64,000 nt of DNA from Dyella sp. GSA-30 (GCF_027924605.1 NZ_AP027042.1:3945524-4009523); one strand, 5' to 3'. Positions 51,476 to 61,011 are shown, numbered from the stretch's first letter. A program made the numbers and translations. Notes: generated by a model from the sequence alone, not told the origin.

Positions 51476-53019
51476 GGCAGAGAGTTCGCAGGAGGCCGCT
51501 GCAGGTTGTTCAAGCCCCGCATCACCATTCGTCCTGGCGGACCGAGCCGGGCGGCGATCGAGGCCATCAAGCGGAAGTCGTCACTGCTCCAGTACCCTAC
51601 CCACACGCTGCCCGGCGTGAAGATGGCGACGAACACGACGCTACCGAGCAGGAATCCGTAGTGCCCCGGTGTCCATGCCGTCACCAGCCAGGCAGCCCCC
51701 GTGGCCGCCGCTCCGACCACAAACAACTTTGCCATGGCCGCCACCGGCAGACCGTGGCTGGTGGCACGGCGCAGGTAATAAATCGCCAGGCCCAGCTCGG
51801 TCAGTCGCGTTGCCGCATAAGCGAGTACGGCACCCGGCAGGCCAAGCGGAGGCACCAGCAACAGCCCGAATACGGCATTGGCGACAAGCGAAACGACCGT
51901 CACGCGCACGCGATCGGCTTGCCGGTCCACCACGGTCTGGAAGGCGCCGATCCCGTTTCCTATAAGCAGCAAGCCAGCCAGGACCAGGAAGGACTCGATC
52001 GCCGGGATGGCATCGACATAGCGGTTGCCGTACATCAAGGTGACGATCTCAGGTGTCGTCACAAAGCCAAGCCCCGCGATGATCAAGCCGACAGCCCAAT
52101 AGAAACGCGTGGCCTCGGCCAGGAAATACGCCGTACGGTCGTGGCCGTGCTCGCCGAACGATTTGGCCATGTAAGGCAGCAAGGTGCTGGTCAGTCCCAC
52201 CGAGAAAAGCTGCACGGCGCCGCGCGTCAGTGTCACCGCGATAGCAAAGAAACCTACCGCCGTGGAACCGCTGAACGTATTGAGCAGGAACACCTCAAAA
52301 GTACCGGCCTTGAAGGAGCCCAGCAGTACCAGCATCGCCGTCAGTCGCAGATGCCGCGACAACCGCGCACGCATCTCCACGGGGATCGGACCGGCTTCAT
52401 AAGGCTGACAGTAACGACGATAGGCAAATCGGTTGATCAGATTGAGCAGCAGCGACGCAATCGCAAACAGTGCGATGAATGCCAACAGCCCTGCATGTGC
52501 CAGCGTCGCCCCGATCACCAGCACGATACCGATGGCTCCCGCACCCACCACGGCTATCGCTTCGGGCTCAAAATGTTCCTGGCCTTTCTCGATGGCCACC
52601 AGCATGCCGTAGTTGGCCTTGGCCACCGTCGCGATGACGACCAGGCCGGTCACTGGCAAGAGGAAGCCCTCCCACTCGTCCGGCCTGACGATAAAGACGA
52701 CCAGCAGAAAGATCGCCATCACGATCAGCGAGCTCAGATGCTGCACCTGACTCAGGCGATAGGCGATATGCGATGCAATAGAGGTTGCGCCGGAGCCGTC
52801 GGCTTCGGCGATAAACTTGGTCGACGATGTCGTCAGGGCGTGGTTGCTGCAGGTAATCAGCCAGCCGCACAACCATACGGTAAACGCGTAACGGCCGAAG
52901 TCGGCCGGTCCCAACGCTCGTGCAATCCAGATGCTGACGACCAGGCCGAGCGCGTATTCGATATAACTCGACACCGAAACGATGGTCACGCTACGCAGTA
53001 CGGCCAGACGACGATTCAT
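51472..53019 (-). CDS. Wzx-type polysaccharide flippase
   Basis: This 515-aa integral membrane protein, with about 12-14 hydrophobic helices, belongs to the polysaccharide-transport/MOP group: SSYIEYALGLVVSIWIARAL, then GPADFGRYAFTVWLCGW at the N-terminus. It should flip undecaprenyl-linked repeat units across the inner membrane before Wzy polymerisation. With the Wzy-like protein at 40.7 kb this indicates a Wzx/Wzy-dependent pathway. Four-base overlaps on both sides show operon structure on the minus strand. Confidence 0.9.
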   Translation of the reverse strand: MNRRLAVLRSVTIVSVSSYIEYALGLVVSIWIARALGPADFGRYAFTVWLCGWLITCSNHALTTSSTKFIAEADGSGATSIASHIAYRLSQVQHLSSLIVMAIFLLVVFIVRPDEWEGFLLPVTGLVVIATVAKANYGMLVAIEKGQEHFEPEAIAVVGAGAIGIVLVIGATLAHAGLLAFIALFAIASLLLNLINRFAYRRYCQPYEAGPIPVEMRARLSRHLRLTAMLVLLGSFKAGTFEVFLLNTFSGSTAVGFFAIAVTLTRGAVQLFSVGLTSTLLPYMAKSFGEHGHDRTAYFLAEATRFYWAVGLIIAGLGFVTTPEIVTLMYGNRYVDAIPAIESFLVLAGLLLIGNGIGAFQTVVDRQADRVRVTVVSLVANAVFGLLLVPPLGLPGAVLAYAATRLTELGLAIYYLRRATSHGLPVAAMAKLFVVGAAATGAAWLVTAWTPGHYGFLLGSVVFVAIFTPGSVWVGYWSSDDFRLMASIAARLGPPGRMVMRGLNNLQRPPANSLP

Positions 53020-54686
53020 GGCGTAGCCCGCCGGGCTATCGTGAGCGCAGCGCCACTACCTGGCGGCTGGCGGATCAGCCATTGCGCGACACCGCTGCCG
53101 CGGTTGTTCCAGTTGAAGCGCCGCAAGGTATCGTCGGCAGCGGCGCAGGTCTTGTCGTAGGAGGCGGCCAGGGCATCGAAACGATGCTTCAGAGCGGCGC
53201 GTTGCGTCGGGTCGCGCTCGAAGTAATAGGCCGCGGCAATCGGCAATCCCAGCTCGACGTTATGCGCGTCGCTGTACCAGCCTTCCGATTCCTGGATACC
53301 GGTGATGGCCTTGTCGGTCGCATGCGCGGACGACCAGTACCAGGCGATCTGTCCTCCGGCACCGGAACAGGGATTGCGCCAATCATGCGGATGGACCAAC
53401 CGTTCCTGCGCGATCCAACCATAACGTTCGAGATACCGGCCGAAGCCGGTAATCATTTCAGGGATGCGCGGATCGTCGGTCACCAACCATGCATGCCACA
53501 GTCCGTCGATAATATTCTCCGTCATCCACGGCGAGCTGCCACGCACGTCAGTGTCGGGATTCCAGCTATCGTTCTCGTGCAGGTTCCAACTGTTGCGCCA
53601 CGAGCCGTCGTTGCCCAGCTGGTCCGGATTGTTGTGCTGATGATCGTAAAGCCAGCCGACGCGCTCGTTGATGCGTTCCAGATAGCGCTTGTCGCCGGTC
53701 AGCTCGTAGCCACTGACCGTTTCCAGCAAGCCAAGCCCGGCCAGCCGTTCGGTGAAATAGTCCGAAGCATGCCGATAAGGGCCGGCACGATTGTTCCAAC
53801 CGCCGTTCTGCCAAAGCGTCATCATGTGGTCGACCGTGGCCGCATCGTGCTCACTGTCGTCGCCGGTCAGGGCCAGCGAAAGCAGGATCGGTTCCAGGTA
53901 GACATATTTCACGTCGCAAGGCTTGTCGCCATAGGTCCAGCCGCCGGCGCATTGCGGGCTGATAGGCAAGCCATCGCGACGGATGTATTTCATGTAGAAG
54001 CGATAGCTGAGATCGGCCGCCTGCAGATAGTCGAAACGACCGGTGCGTATATAAGCCTTGTAAAGCGTCGAGGGACGGTCGAACAGCCAGGCCGTCGGGT
54101 CGCTCGCCGGTAGCTTCTTCGCCCATTGGAACTGCGCGGCAACGTAGCCGGCATACGCTTCGTCGGACGCGGCCGGCAGTTGCGGGCCAGCCAGCAACGA
54201 GGCGCATAGCCAGCTCGGTGTCAACGTTGCCAGTACCGCCGGGGCGCGCAACCCTTGCCCGCTGTCGACCAGCCCATCTGCATAAGGCCAAGCGGCAAGA
54301 TCACGCTGTCGCGGCTGACCGAGTGCAAAATAATAAGTAGGCGGCTTGGCGTCCAAGTGCGCACGAAACTGGGCGCGCACCGCACGGACGCTACCGTCCT
54401 TGGCATACCACAACAGTGTCGCCTGGACTGCCGCGGGCACTTCCATGCCCTTGTCGTCGAGGATGCGTACAAGGCGCGCATCGCGCAGCATGCCTGGCGG
54501 AAACGGAATGCCCACCGTCACCTGGACATCGGCATCCGTCCCAGCGTTTCTGTGCAACACCATGCTTTGCTCAAGCACCACGCCTGGCGGCAAGGACGCC
54601 GGCTTCGGTGCGCTTCCCTTGGCAAAGGCACCCGCAGCCATCGTCATGGCGACGATGCCGGCTAGCAGAATCAGTATCCTTGGCAT
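53016..54686 (-). CDS. Secreted PcRGLX/YetA-like polysaccharide lyase or hydrolase
   Basis: The 556-aa protein has a signal peptide (MPRILILLAGIVAMTMAAGA, cleavage near AFAKG). A beta-rich N-terminal part follows (VLEQSMVLHRNAGTDADVQV, then VGIPFPPGMLRDARLV), resembling the YetA-like domain of rhamnogalacturonan-lyase-related proteins. The rest is helical, with many aromatic and acidic residues expected of an alpha/alpha toroid (YFTERLAGLGLLETVSGYEL, NSWNLHENDSWNPDTD). Lyases or hydrolases in EPS loci usually trim or clear polymer in the periplasm. The catalytic residues cannot be named from sequence alone. Its neighbours are Wzx and GalE. Confidence 0.7.
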   Translation of the reverse strand: MPRILILLAGIVAMTMAAGAFAKGSAPKPASLPPGVVLEQSMVLHRNAGTDADVQVTVGIPFPPGMLRDARLVRILDDKGMEVPAAVQATLLWYAKDGSVRAVRAQFRAHLDAKPPTYYFALGQPRQRDLAAWPYADGLVDSGQGLRAPAVLATLTPSWLCASLLAGPQLPAASDEAYAGYVAAQFQWAKKLPASDPTAWLFDRPSTLYKAYIRTGRFDYLQAADLSYRFYMKYIRRDGLPISPQCAGGWTYGDKPCDVKYVYLEPILLSLALTGDDSEHDAATVDHMMTLWQNGGWNNRAGPYRHASDYFTERLAGLGLLETVSGYELTGDKRYLERINERVGWLYDHQHNNPDQLGNDGSWRNSWNLHENDSWNPDTDVRGSSPWMTENIIDGLWHAWLVTDDPRIPEMITGFGRYLERYGWIAQERLVHPHDWRNPCSGAGGQIAWYWSSAHATDKAITGIQESEGWYSDAHNVELGLPIAAAYYFERDPTQRAALKHRFDALAASYDKTCAAADDTLRRFNWNNRGSGVAQWLIRQPPGSGAALTIARRATP

Positions 54687-54700
54687 ACGACAACCATCGG

Positions 54701-55702
54701 CTAGGCCACCGACGTCAATGGCGATTTACGGGCGAGCTGCCACTCCCACATCAGCGCCGTGCGCACGATGAAGTCCAGATCGTCGTATTGCGGTTGCCAA
54801 CCCAGCACCTGCTTGAGGCGCATGCTGCTGGCAATCAGTTTGGGCAAGTCCCCCGGACGGCGCGGCAGCTCGAGCACGTTCAACGGCTGCCCGCCGACGC
54901 GCTCCACGGCATCGATCACCTCGCGCACGCTGTAGCCGTGTCCATAACCGCAATTGAGCGTCAGCGAGTCGCCGCCGTCGCGCAGATGATCGAGGGCGCG
55001 CAGATGCGCCGAGGCCAGGTCGTCGACATGGATATAGTCGCGGATCCCCGTCCCATCGGGCGTGTCGTAGTCGGTACCGAACACCGATAGGCTTGCGCGC
55101 TTGCCGACCGCGTGCTCGCAGGCCACCTTGATAAGCAAGGTCGCCTGCGGCGTGGAATGCCCGATGCGCCCCTGCGGGTCGCAGCCAGCCACATTGAAGT
55201 AGCGCAGAATGACATGCCGCATGGCGCCGGTTGCGCAGTGATCGCGCAACATGGTTTCGGACATCAGCTTGGAGGTGCCGTATGGATTGATCGGCTGGGT
55301 CGGCGTGTCTTCGTCGGCAACGCCATCGGAGGTAAAGCCGTACACCGCGGCCGTGGACGAAAAAATGAACTTGCCCACGCCGGCCTCGGCGCAGCAGGCC
55401 AACAGATTACGGGTATTGCAGGTGTTGTTGCCATAGTACTTGAGCGGATCGCTTACCGATTCGGGCACCACGGTGTGCGCCGCGAAATGCAGGACGGCGT
55501 CGACCTGATGCTCGGCAATCACCCGGGAAACCAGCGAGGTATCGCCAACGTTGCCGACGACGAGCTCGGCACCGCGTACCGCTTCGCGAAAACCGGTGCT
55601 CAGGTTGTCGATCACGACGACACGGTCGCCACGCGCAACCAGCTGCTGCACCACATGGCTGCCTATATAGCCGGCGCCTCCGGTAACAAGAACCTTGTTC
55701 AT
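54701..55702 (-). CDS. galE: UDP-glucose 4-epimerase
   Basis: The 333-aa enzyme interconverts UDP-glucose/UDP-galactose (or the N-acetyl forms). It shows KVLVTGGAGYIGSHVVQQL, VVIDNLSTGFREAV, LHFAAHTVVPESVSDPLKYY, STAAVYGF, the catalytic YGTSKLMSE, LRYFNVAGCDPQGRIG and GIRDYIHVDDLASAHLRAL. All are standard for GalE. It overlaps the hydrolase gene by four bases, supplying a sugar donor as part of the locus rather than as a housekeeping gene. Confidence 0.93.
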   Translation of the reverse strand: MNKVLVTGGAGYIGSHVVQQLVARGDRVVVIDNLSTGFREAVRGAELVVGNVGDTSLVSRVIAEHQVDAVLHFAAHTVVPESVSDPLKYYGNNTCNTRNLLACCAEAGVGKFIFSSTAAVYGFTSDGVADEDTPTQPINPYGTSKLMSETMLRDHCATGAMRHVILRYFNVAGCDPQGRIGHSTPQATLLIKVACEHAVGKRASLSVFGTDYDTPDGTGIRDYIHVDDLASAHLRALDHLRDGGDSLTLNCGYGHGYSVREVIDAVERVGGQPLNVLELPRRPGDLPKLIASSMRLKQVLGWQPQYDDLDFIVRTALMWEWQLARKSPLTSVA

Positions 55703-56535
55703 GCTCGTGTACCCGCTTTAACGATAGGGAAGTTCTCTGCTATCCAGTGCTCGATGTTGTCGAGCAAGCGGTGGCGATCGCCGGTCAAGATATAGGTGTG
55801 GTCGCTTTCCCGCAGAAAACTGGTACTGACGTAGGGATGGCTCATGACGCTGCCAAAGCATTCGCGAAACTGGCGCGCGTGATTGAAGTAGTTGCTGATG
55901 CCACCGCTATAGATCAGACACAGCCGCATGCCGCGCTCGATCATGCCGGCCAGATCCGTGCGTACGACCGCCTGCGGCGAAGGTGCTACCGCGAAGACCG
56001 GCTCCGGACTGCGCGGTGCAGCAACCTGCTGGTTGCGGCTACGCGTAAGCGCATGACGCCAACGTTCCATATCGAACAGGCGCGGGACGTAGTGCCGCAC
56101 GCGATAGCCAAAGGTGCGATACGCATAACCGTCGAGAAACACCACGCCGGCCACCTTGTTGTCGTTGCAGGCCACGCTGTGGGCGTTCTGCGCGCCGGAA
56201 CAAAGACCAATCAAAACGAAACGATTGCAACCGGCCTGCTGCCCGAGCAGCGTCATGGCATCGTCAACATCGGCGCAAACCTGCTGCACTTTCGTCTGCG
56301 ACTCGCCGCTGGAGCCGCTGTCGCCCAATGTGGATAAATCAAAACGCAGGGTTGGATAGCCCTGGGCATTGAGACGCCGGGTCATTTCCACGTGCAGGCG
56401 GAACGGACCGATGCGATGAACCAGGCCGGCATTGAGCACGATCACGCCGACGGCAGCTGACGCTTCGTCAGGCACCCCGGCGATACCGACCAGGTGCCTG
56501 GCGCGCCCAAAACGAAAGGCCTGCTCGCGTGTCAT
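55699..56535 (-). CDS. Exosortase-A-system-associated alpha/beta-hydrolase 1
   Basis: The 278-aa alpha/beta-hydrolase matches the family annotated as hydrolase 1 of exosortase A systems (TIGR03100): VGVIVLNAGLVHRIGPFRLH, YPTLRFDLSTLGDSG and the nucleophile elbow VLIGLCSGAQNAHSVA. The elbow reads G-x-C-x-G, so the presumed nucleophile is Cys112 instead of Ser, as in dienelactone hydrolases. The C-terminal catalytic His is probably in the SDHTYIL segment. As the NRPS lacks a thioesterase, this protein is a candidate for product release or transfer, by inference only. It overlaps galE and hydrolase 2. Confidence 0.82.
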   Translation of the reverse strand: MTREQAFRFGRARHLVGIAGVPDEASAAVGVIVLNAGLVHRIGPFRLHVEMTRRLNAQGYPTLRFDLSTLGDSGSSGESQTKVQQVCADVDDAMTLLGQQAGCNRFVLIGLCSGAQNAHSVACNDNKVAGVVFLDGYAYRTFGYRVRHYVPRLFDMERWRHALTRSRNQQVAAPRSPEPVFAVAPSPQAVVRTDLAGMIERGMRLCLIYSGGISNYFNHARQFRECFGSVMSHPYVSTSFLRESDHTYILTGDRHRLLDNIEHWIAENFPIVKAGTRA

Positions 56536-57302
56536 GCCGAGGCCCTCACATGGCTGGTCACGGTCTGAATGAGCGGATGCGACAAGATCGCCACCTCCAG
56601 ACGATTCAGATCGTCCCAGGGCGCGGCCGGCTCCAGCCTCTTGACCGAGATATTGGTTACGCCGTTGTCAGGCAGCTCGCCGAGCGAGTCCAGTACCAGC
56701 GTGGGCACCGACGAGGTATCCAGCTGCAATTCGGTAATCTGGCCGCGCAAGCGCTCACTGGTCGCAAATCCCAACCATTGCTCGGCGACATCCGATGCCG
56801 AACGCGGACGTGTGAATCGTTGTCGGTCCTGCCGCAACGCCGACTGCATGGCATCAAGGCGCGACACGTAGCTTCCGCCATCGAACACCGGATCCCAGGC
56901 CACCAGGCCGGCGAAGCGAGCGGCGGGGGCCGCGGCGATGGCCATGCTGCCGCCCAGGCGCGCACCAAAGGCAATCACCCGGTCGGCGCCGCTACGCCTG
57001 CGCAATTCGTCGGCAGCGGTGGCGATATCCGCAACACAGCGATCCCAGTCGACATCCGCGCTCCCGCCAGCGGAATCGCCCGTACCGTAGTAGTCGAAAC
57101 GTAGCGCGGCAATACCCTCGCCCGCCAAGGCATTGGCCAGCTGGCGATACAGCCGATGGCAGCGGATATGATCCTGACCCAACGGCGGACACAGCAGCAC
57201 TGCGCGACGCGCGGGCCCACCGGTGGCATGAAAGAGTCCGAACAGCGCCGCGTCGTCGCCGAAGTAAAAGGGCAGCTCGACTTCTGGACTGGTAATCATC
57301 AT
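56532..57302 (-). CDS. Exosortase-A-system-associated alpha/beta-hydrolase 2
   Basis: The 256-aa protein matches hydrolase 2 of exosortase A systems (TIGR03101): FYFGDDAALFGLFHATGGPA, AVLLCPPLGQDHIRCHRLYR and LRFDYYGTGDSAGGSADVDW. At the nucleophile elbow it reads VIAFGARLGGSM, so the position normally Ser or Cys is Arg115. Unless a neighbouring residue takes over, it is probably not a hydrolase by the usual mechanism and may act as a partner of hydrolase 1. It overlaps the genes on both sides by four bases. Confidence 0.82.
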   Translation of the reverse strand: MMITSPEVELPFYFGDDAALFGLFHATGGPARRAVLLCPPLGQDHIRCHRLYRQLANALAGEGIAALRFDYYGTGDSAGGSADVDWDRCVADIATAADELRRRSGADRVIAFGARLGGSMAIAAAPAARFAGLVAWDPVFDGGSYVSRLDAMQSALRQDRQRFTRPRSASDVAEQWLGFATSERLRGQITELQLDTSSVPTLVLDSLGELPDNGVTNISVKRLEPAAPWDDLNRLEVAILSHPLIQTVTSHVRASA

Positions 57303-58624
57303 CGCCGGTACACCACGCCAAAAAAAAGCTCGGTTTCGCGATAGCTCTGATCCACCGCGTTACTGTTTCGCCGCTGGCGGATCACCGATGCGTGCCAGCT
57401 CCAATGCGGTGTCCACTGGCTGTTCAAGTCGAGACCGAAACGCAGGGTTCGATCGGTGCGATTGAGCGTCTGGTATTCGAGCTTCTCGCCGGCGGCGAAC
57501 GCCGAAAGCAGCAAGGTGGGCCGCAACCGATAGGTTGCATTGAGGCTACCGCCACGCCCCACCTGATCGAACGTCGGGTCGTTGAGGTAATGCAGCTTCC
57601 GATAGACAGGTGCGACCGAGAACGTCCAGCGCTCGGTGTTGAACGTATACGTCGCCTCCAGCAATCGCTGCAGATACACCTGCGAATCGATGACGGCGCT
57701 ACCCGTGCTGATGCCGCTCCCAGTCACGGTGCCGCCACCGAGGTCGGTAATCGTGGTCTGCCCCGGCGTGAGCATCATGTCCTGTGCTGCATCCGCGTAT
57801 TCGTAGGATCCGGACACCGTGAATCCCGTGCGCAAGGTCGGCTGCCAGCCCAGCGTCACGCGCGCCATCGGACTGGAATCGCTGGGCGCGTGATCGAAGC
57901 TCAGTTGCGACCAACCAATCAATATATCGGCGTTGAATTTCGCCAACTTGCTGGTGTAACGCAGAAAGCCTTCATTGCGCGTGTAATTCGGGCCGGCATC
58001 GGCACCGTTCTCAAAACTCACCCGCTGCGTTTCAACGTTGGCCGACAACTGGTCGGTGGGGCTGATATCGCGGAACAAACGAAACGCGGCAACACCACGC
58101 GATGAATTGAACTCGCTGACTTTCGACGCATAGCTATTGATGTAGCGAAGCTCGGCCTGGCCGCGCATGGCGTCGCCGAACTGCAGATGCAGTGTCGGAC
58201 CCACCGAAAGCACGTTGGTCTGCTGCTGGTTGTCGGGCGCATTGCTCGCCAGCGAATCCACCGGCTGCACGGCCGCATAGTCTTCAACGGACAAGTCCAG
58301 CCGCTGCGGCAAGACCGTCCAGTTAGCCTGCCCCGCGAGCTGGGTCTGGGTCTGGTTGTCGAAGCGACTCCCCGGATAATCGCGATACTCGAGCGTACCG
58401 AGCACATTCGCCTGAAACGTGGAGCCTTGCTGCTGATAGGTAAAATTGAGCCCAGGAATGAGTACGTTCTGGCTGACCGGGTCGGTCGTGCTCAGCGCGA
58501 TGTTGTCGCTATGTTCGATGCCCATATACAGCGAATAGTCGAACTTGCCCGCCCATACCGCGCCAGGGGCGGCGGCAAACACGAGCAAAAGAGCACGAGC
58601 AAGCGTAGTGGAAGCCGGCATCAT
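57299..58624 (-). CDS. Outer-membrane beta-barrel of the EPS export system
   Basis: The 441-aa protein has a signal peptide (STTLARALLLVFAAAPGAVWA) and a mature part of alternating amphipathic strands with many aromatic residues: FDYSLYMGIEHSDNIALS, FQANVLGTLEYRDYPGSRFD, and a C-terminal strand ending ELFFGVVYRR with an aromatic residue near the end. The opening (Y..GI.HSDNI) and context fit the PEP-CTERM/EPS-associated outer-membrane proteins (TIGR03016-like or EpsL-like). It probably works with the Wza-like lipoprotein as a polymer exit pore. Confidence 0.8.
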   Translation of the reverse strand: MMPASTTLARALLLVFAAAPGAVWAGKFDYSLYMGIEHSDNIALSTTDPVSQNVLIPGLNFTYQQQGSTFQANVLGTLEYRDYPGSRFDNQTQTQLAGQANWTVLPQRLDLSVEDYAAVQPVDSLASNAPDNQQQTNVLSVGPTLHLQFGDAMRGQAELRYINSYASKVSEFNSSRGVAAFRLFRDISPTDQLSANVETQRVSFENGADAGPNYTRNEGFLRYTSKLAKFNADILIGWSQLSFDHAPSDSSPMARVTLGWQPTLRTGFTVSGSYEYADAAQDMMLTPGQTTITDLGGGTVTGSGISTGSAVIDSQVYLQRLLEATYTFNTERWTFSVAPVYRKLHYLNDPTFDQVGRGGSLNATYRLRPTLLLSAFAAGEKLEYQTLNRTDRTLRFGLDLNSQWTPHWSWHASVIRQRRNSNAVDQSYRETELFFGVVYRR

Positions 58625-58681
58625 CCTTTCCCGGTAGCTTTAGCGACGTGAAGTTGTGCATCGACAGCGTTGAAAACCGCT

Positions 58682-59464
58682 CTAGGGCGGCTGATTGAAA
58701 ACCACTCCGGCGAGCTTGTCCGGCTCGAAATTGGCCACGGCCTGGCTGATCGATGCCGGTGTATCGCGGCCGTAACCGGCGACCACCACCACGAAATCGG
58801 CCAGGTCCGACAGAATGCGTGCATCGGGCGAGCCCTTGATGGCCGGCCCGTCGAGAAACAGATAGCGATCGGCGTAGCGACTGCGCAGCGAATCGATGGC
58901 TGTGCGCATCCGCGACGAAGAAAAATATTCGCCACCGTTTTCCCGTGCCCTGCCCGACGGAATCAGGCGCAGGCGCGGAATGCCGGTGGGATAGATGATC
59001 GATTCGATGCCGCGCGCCTGATGCTCCAGCAGATCGATCAGGCCGCCATTGACCGGCAGGACGCCCAGCTCCTTGTGCTGATTGGGATAGCGAAGATTGC
59101 AATCCACCAGCAGGCTGGTCTTGGTTTCGTCAAACGCAAAGGCCGCGGCGAGATTGCGCGCAACGAAGCTGCCACCGCAATGCGGACTGACCGAAACCAC
59201 CAGCGTGACGAAGTTTTGCCGACCCGCCAGTTCAAGCAGACGCGTGCGAATGCCGCGAAACGCATCGGAGTGCCGGCGAGCCGACTCTTCGCGATGGATC
59301 ATGCGACGCTCTTCAAGCTGCAGCGGAGCGAGCGCACCGGCCTGCTCGCTCATCAGCGCGATCGAGTGACTATGCGACGAGCGCGTCTCGATGCTGCTGG
59401 CCGCGGCCTCCAGCACATCGCTGATGTGATGGGAGAACATTTTCTCGCTGTCTTCGTTCTTCAT
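58682..59464 (-). CDS. BY-kinase-like ATPase with degenerate nucleotide site
   Basis: The 260-aa protein is related to the cytoplasmic tyrosine autokinases (CpsD/CapB/Wzc C-domain) that control EPS chain length. The region ESARRHSDAFRGIRTRLLEL matches the usual EAFRxLRTNL lead-in. Walker A' (SLLVDCNLRYPNQHKELGV) and Walker B (YLFLDGPAI) are recognisable. The Walker A loop reads SVSPHCGGSF (91-100) where SPxEGKST is expected, so the ATP-binding Lys is absent. There is also no C-terminal tyrosine cluster; the protein ends VVFNQPP. It is probably a non-catalytic partner of the chain-length protein, whose gene ends two bases upstream of this ATG. Confidence 0.85.
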   Translation of the reverse strand: MKNEDSEKMFSHHISDVLEAAASSIETRSSHSHSIALMSEQAGALAPLQLEERRMIHREESARRHSDAFRGIRTRLLELAGRQNFVTLVVSVSPHCGGSFVARNLAAAFAFDETKTSLLVDCNLRYPNQHKELGVLPVNGGLIDLLEHQARGIESIIYPTGIPRLRLIPSGRARENGGEYFSSSRMRTAIDSLRSRYADRYLFLDGPAIKGSPDARILSDLADFVVVVAGYGRDTPASISQAVANFEPDKLAGVVFNQPP

Positions 59465-59466
59465 AT

Positions 59467-61011
59467 CTACCCCTTCATCCGGAGCCAGAACAGGGCCAGA
59501 TAGATGGCGGCTACCCCGACGACTATCAGCAGCAGCATCGAATTGTTCAGCTGCTCGCGCCGGCGATCACGCGGTGTCGGATAGAATGGAATCGACGCCA
59601 GCACAGGCAAGCCCGTGGTGTGTTCGAGCTGCCAGGCCGAACGCACACGCGGATCGAAGCGAACCAGCGCAAACAGCAGGCCGAAAGGCACCGCCAGCGA
59701 CATGGCAAGGCCTGCCACGCTGAAGTGCATGAAGCGCAGACCCGAGGGGGTCAGCGGCATCACCGCCGGGTTCTGGATCAGGAAGGTGAGACCACGCTGC
59801 TCGGCGTCCAGATTCATCGACACGCGAGCGTTTTCGCGGCGCTTGAGCAAGTCCTGGTAGACATCGCGATTGACGTTGTAATCACGTGTCAGTTCGGCAG
59901 TCACGTTTTCCGAATTGGCGATGCGCTTGCTGCGTTCCAGCTCGGCCTGCAACATCGACTCGCTGGCGCCGATCCGCGCTGCCGCACCGGCGGCGTCGCC
60001 GCGCGCGCCAGCGAGCTGAATCTTCAGCTGCTGATACAGCGGATTCATCTGCACGGCGTTGTCCAACGGCATCGGCGTGCCGGAGCGCTCGGCGCTCTGC
60101 TTGAGCTGTTCGGACTGCGCCAGCTGCTGGCGCAGATCCTGTATCTGATGCCGGAGGCGGATCACGTCCGGGTATTCGTCGGTATATGTCAGTAGCAAGG
60201 TGTCGAGCTGACTCTGCAGGCCGGCCAGCTGGGTCTGATAAAGACCACCGGTGGTCTGCACCGCATTGACTTCGGATTCGCCGTTCAATTGCGCAGCTAG
60301 TGCTGCTTGCTGCGATTGCTTCTCCATCATGTACATGCGCGTGCTTTCGATCTGCGTGCGCAACTGGCTGATCCGGGTATTGGTATCCGCCTCGCTGCCA
60401 GGCCGCGCGTCTGCATTGGCGTCGCGATAGATCTTCAGCTTGTCTTCGGCGTCGGTAAGCTTTTTACGATAGGTTTCCACCTGGCTGTTGATGAACTCAT
60501 AAGCGTCGCGACTCTCGCGCTGCTTGGATGCCAGACTTTCGCTGATGAACAACTGGGCCAACTGCCGGGTGACGTCAAAGGCCCGCTTGGGATCGGAGTC
60601 GGAATAACTGATGGTGATCAGGTTGTCGCGCGAGGTCTGCACGATGGTGCGCGACTTGATGCCTTCGATAAGGCGGTCCTGCTCGACCGGCGTAGGGTTC
60701 GTCGCCATCCAGCCGCCGATGGCCAGTATTTCGCCCATCACCTTGCGACTGAAAATCACGTCACGCGCGATGCCCGCGCGGTTCTTGTTGGCGGTGGGCG
60801 ATGCAGCCCCCTCCATCAACGGCGTGATGATGCTGCTTTCCTGCGCCAGAATGGTGGTGGACGCCTCGTATTTCTTCGGCCACAACAGGCCGGCGGCCAG
60901 CGCGACCAGAGCGATAACGGCAAACAGCAGCGCCAGTCCGACACGGCGCCTTCGCGCTTCGCTGATCAAGGCGGGCAACGCCCCGCCGAAAGGTACTAAT
61001 TCCGCGCTCAT
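59467..61011 (-). CDS. Polysaccharide chain-length determinant (Wzz-like, exosortase-type EPS)
   Basis: The 514-aa inner-membrane protein has an N-terminal membrane helix (VGLALLFAVIALVALAAGLL), a Wzz domain (WPKKYEASTTILAQESSI), a long periplasmic coiled-coil region (about 180-390; YRKKLTDAEDKLKIYRDANA), the conserved PLTPSGLRF segment and a second helix (FSVAGLAMSLAVPFGLLFAL). A third hydrophobic stretch lies at the end. It sets polymer length and couples polymerisation to export. The BY-kinase-like protein follows immediately. Confidence 0.9.
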   Translation of the reverse strand: MSAELVPFGGALPALISEARRRRVGLALLFAVIALVALAAGLLWPKKYEASTTILAQESSIITPLMEGAASPTANKNRAGIARDVIFSRKVMGEILAIGGWMATNPTPVEQDRLIEGIKSRTIVQTSRDNLITISYSDSDPKRAFDVTRQLAQLFISESLASKQRESRDAYEFINSQVETYRKKLTDAEDKLKIYRDANADARPGSEADTNTRISQLRTQIESTRMYMMEKQSQQAALAAQLNGESEVNAVQTTGGLYQTQLAGLQSQLDTLLLTYTDEYPDVIRLRHQIQDLRQQLAQSEQLKQSAERSGTPMPLDNAVQMNPLYQQLKIQLAGARGDAAGAAARIGASESMLQAELERSKRIANSENVTAELTRDYNVNRDVYQDLLKRRENARVSMNLDAEQRGLTFLIQNPAVMPLTPSGLRFMHFSVAGLAMSLAVPFGLLFALVRFDPRVRSAWQLEHTTGLPVLASIPFYPTPRDRRREQLNNSMLLLIVVGVAAIYLALFWLRMKG

